From Hoyosella rhizosphaerae (GTDB taxonomy: Bacteria > Actinomycetota > Actinomycetes > Mycobacteriales > Mycobacteriaceae), in NCBI RefSeq assembly GCF_014643175.1, contig NZ_BMJH01000001.1, positions 1,089,925 to 1,153,924 on the forward strand: 64,000 nt of DNA. Reading direction: 5' to 3'. Position 1 is the first letter of the stretch. The number at the start of each line of letters is the position of its first letter. The notes under the pieces were generated by a model that saw nothing but the letters and a program-made list of their open reading frames with translations, was not told the origin of the DNA and did no database searches. Below, piece by piece: positions 63,008 through 64,000 of this stretch. Made by a program: the position numbers and the translations under genes.

Positions 63008-64000
63008 TTACCGGTCGAAGTGCTCGGCGTCCGCCCCAATAACCAACTTCGCTGTCCTCGGCAGCTTCCCCACAATCGAATGACCATTACGTTTACTCGT
63101 CAAATAACTCGCCGGCTTATGATCCTGACCCTGACTTGCCGCACCCGCCCCCATGGCACCCATCGGGGCGACACCACCCATCATCGAACGCCCACCACCG
63201 GTGGCGACACCGGCTTTCGTCGAGACTGGCTGGCCCGAACTCGGCGCGGCCACACTACCCGGTGTGCGGTGCGAACTCCCACCGCCCGGTGCCAGCGCAG
63301 TACCCGAAGAACTGCGTGAACCACCACCCGATCCCGCGGCGACAGGACCCGCAACGCCAGGGCGAGACCCACCTAATGGACCACCCGAACCCAACACCCC
63401 ACCCGCCGGTGCCCCTGTGCCTGGCACCCCGGCACCCGGTGCCCCAGATCCTGATGTCCCGGCACCTGGTGTGAGTCGTGCCGAATCAGCACCGGAGGCA
63501 ATACCCGTCGACGCCGGGGCAACACTCGCAGGCGACGTGGTCACCTCCGACGGCACAGCACCGACATCGCGGTCATCCATCGGCGACCCACCACCCGACA
63601 CAACGTGAGCATCGCCCGGACCACCAGACACCGGTGACACACCTGCGGTGTTCCCTACGGACGGCTGTCCTGCGGTTTCAGACGTTGATCCCGTCGGCGA
63701 AGCTGAAGTACCTGAGGACCGGCCAGTGTCACTCTCATTGCCGGTGGTCGGCATATCCGGCGGCGGCAACACCGGAACACCCGCCACCGCATCCACCACC
63801 ACCGGCCGATACAGCAACTCCATCGCATCGCGCGCCTGCACCTCCGCCACCACACGCGCCTCCGATGTCACCGGCACCACAACTGGTACCGCCCCGACCG
63901 CATGACCTAAACCCTGCGACGTCACATCAAGTTTCTGACTGACCTCCACCGCCGCCGACCCCAACGTGGACAAACTCACCAAGTAGTTCCCAACAGCGTG
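63008..64000 (-). CDS. ESX/PPE-like secretion-associated protein, C-terminal part (runs off right edge)
   Basis: 330 residues visible; the frame is still open at base 64000, so the start lies outside. The first visible part (YLVSLSTLGSAAVEVSQKLDVTS, then SEARVVAEVQARDAMELLYR) looks helical, like a PPE/WXG100 domain end. It is followed by ~200 residues of Gly/Pro/Ala/Ser-rich low complexity and a conserved C-terminus, ASYLTSKRNGHSIVGKLP ... VIGAD. That YL-x-NG-x-L-x-G-x-LP-x-VIG pattern is common in type VII secretion-linked proteins of mycolic-acid actinomycetes. An MMGG-MGAMGAG segment precedes it. The exact substrate or partner is unknown. Confidence 0.72.
   Translation of the reverse strand, partial: HAVGNYLVSLSTLGSAAVEVSQKLDVTSQGLGHAVGAVPVVVPVTSEARVVAEVQARDAMELLYRPVVVDAVAGVPVLPPPDMPTTGNESDTGRSSGTSASPTGSTSETAGQPSVGNTAGVSPVSGGPGDAHVVSGGGSPMDDRDVGAVPSEVTTSPASVAPASTGIASGADSARLTPGAGTSGSGAPGAGVPGTGAPAGGVLGSGGPLGGSRPGVAGPVAAGSGGGSRSSSGTALAPGGGSSHRTPGSVAAPSSGQPVSTKAGVATGGGRSMMGGVAPMGAMGAGAASQGQDHKPASYLTSKRNGHSIVGKLPRTAKLVIGADAEHFDR

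Noticed and set aside
63136..63942. Rightward open frames opposite the ESX-like gene
   Set aside because: The region is highly GC-rich, so all frames stay open; proline/histidine-rich translations look like shadows.
1..64000. CRISPR arrays, tRNA/rRNA genes, transposases or prophage genes
   Set aside because: No regularly spaced repeats, tRNA-like cloverleafs, IS ends or phage structural genes were seen when reading both strands; a tRNAscan/ISfinder search was not possible.

Overview
The window looks like about 64 kb of chromosome from a mycolic-acid actinomycete (order Mycobacteriales, the old Corynebacteriales). By eye the GC content is moderate, roughly the mid-to-high fifties. The gene order YihY/DUF3039/DUF3099/sigB/ideR ... 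PAC2/hydrolase ... nrdR/LysM/lexA ... hflX/dapF ... miaA/LigB-like/DUF349/miaB ... recX/recA/DUF3046/glycosyltransferase ... pspM/pspA/clgR/cinA/pgsA/argA/ftsK closely follows the Mycobacterium tuberculosis sigB-to-ftsK block. ideR directly followed by galE is the corynebacterial arrangement. Genus cannot be fixed from the sequence alone. No rRNA, tRNA, IS element, prophage or CRISPR array was seen.

Layout. 1-5.8 kb: end of a superfamily II helicase, YihY membrane protein, DUF3039, DUF3099, a methyltransferase, D-aminoacyl-tRNA deacylase and sigB behind an ECF-type promoter. 5.9-13.9 kb: a lysine deacetylase/acetyltransferase pair (acuC-pat), ideR-galE, DUF4192 and a secreted protein. 14-20.2 kb: PAC2, transglutaminase-like protein, hydrolase and a DUF3516 helicase. 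20-27.4 kb: a pacL-ctpC metal efflux pair, hrpA and nrdR. 27.7-33.1 kb: LysM/lexA with two SOS boxes, then dapF-hflX and a secreted membrane-anchored protein. 33.3-38.9 kb: an accessory block with a lipoprotein, a fabG-maoC pair and a GntR-controlled ABC transporter. 39-44.4 kb: miaA, LigB-like protein, DUF349 and miaB. 44.5-48.9 kb: a complete TAXI-type TRAP transporter. 48.9-58.3 kb: recX-recA, a glycosyltransferase, the psp/clgR stress operon, cinA-pgsA, argA, YciI and TerC behind a manganese riboswitch. 58.3-64 kb: ftsK, an amidase and a truncated ESX/PPE-like protein.

How the parts fit together. Much of the window is stress and genome-maintenance circuitry. SOS boxes of the mycobacterial type precede LysM, lexA and recA. 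ECF-type promoter motifs precede both sigB and clgR, which would place the general-stress sigma factor and the envelope-stress psp operon under one ECF factor, as is known for SigE in mycobacteria. Metal handling recurs in ideR, pacL-ctpC and riboswitch-controlled terC.

The most distinctive points are the TRAP transporter sitting between miaB and recX (where C. glutamicum carries the gluABCD glutamate importer) with an enlarged permease, the accessory ABC/GntR block between dapF and miaA, the hexapeptide-repeat N-terminus of HflX, and the adjacent acetylation/deacetylation pair. I found no clearly new defence or mobile system. Coordinates and motif positions were read by hand; residue numbers are approximate unless given exactly.
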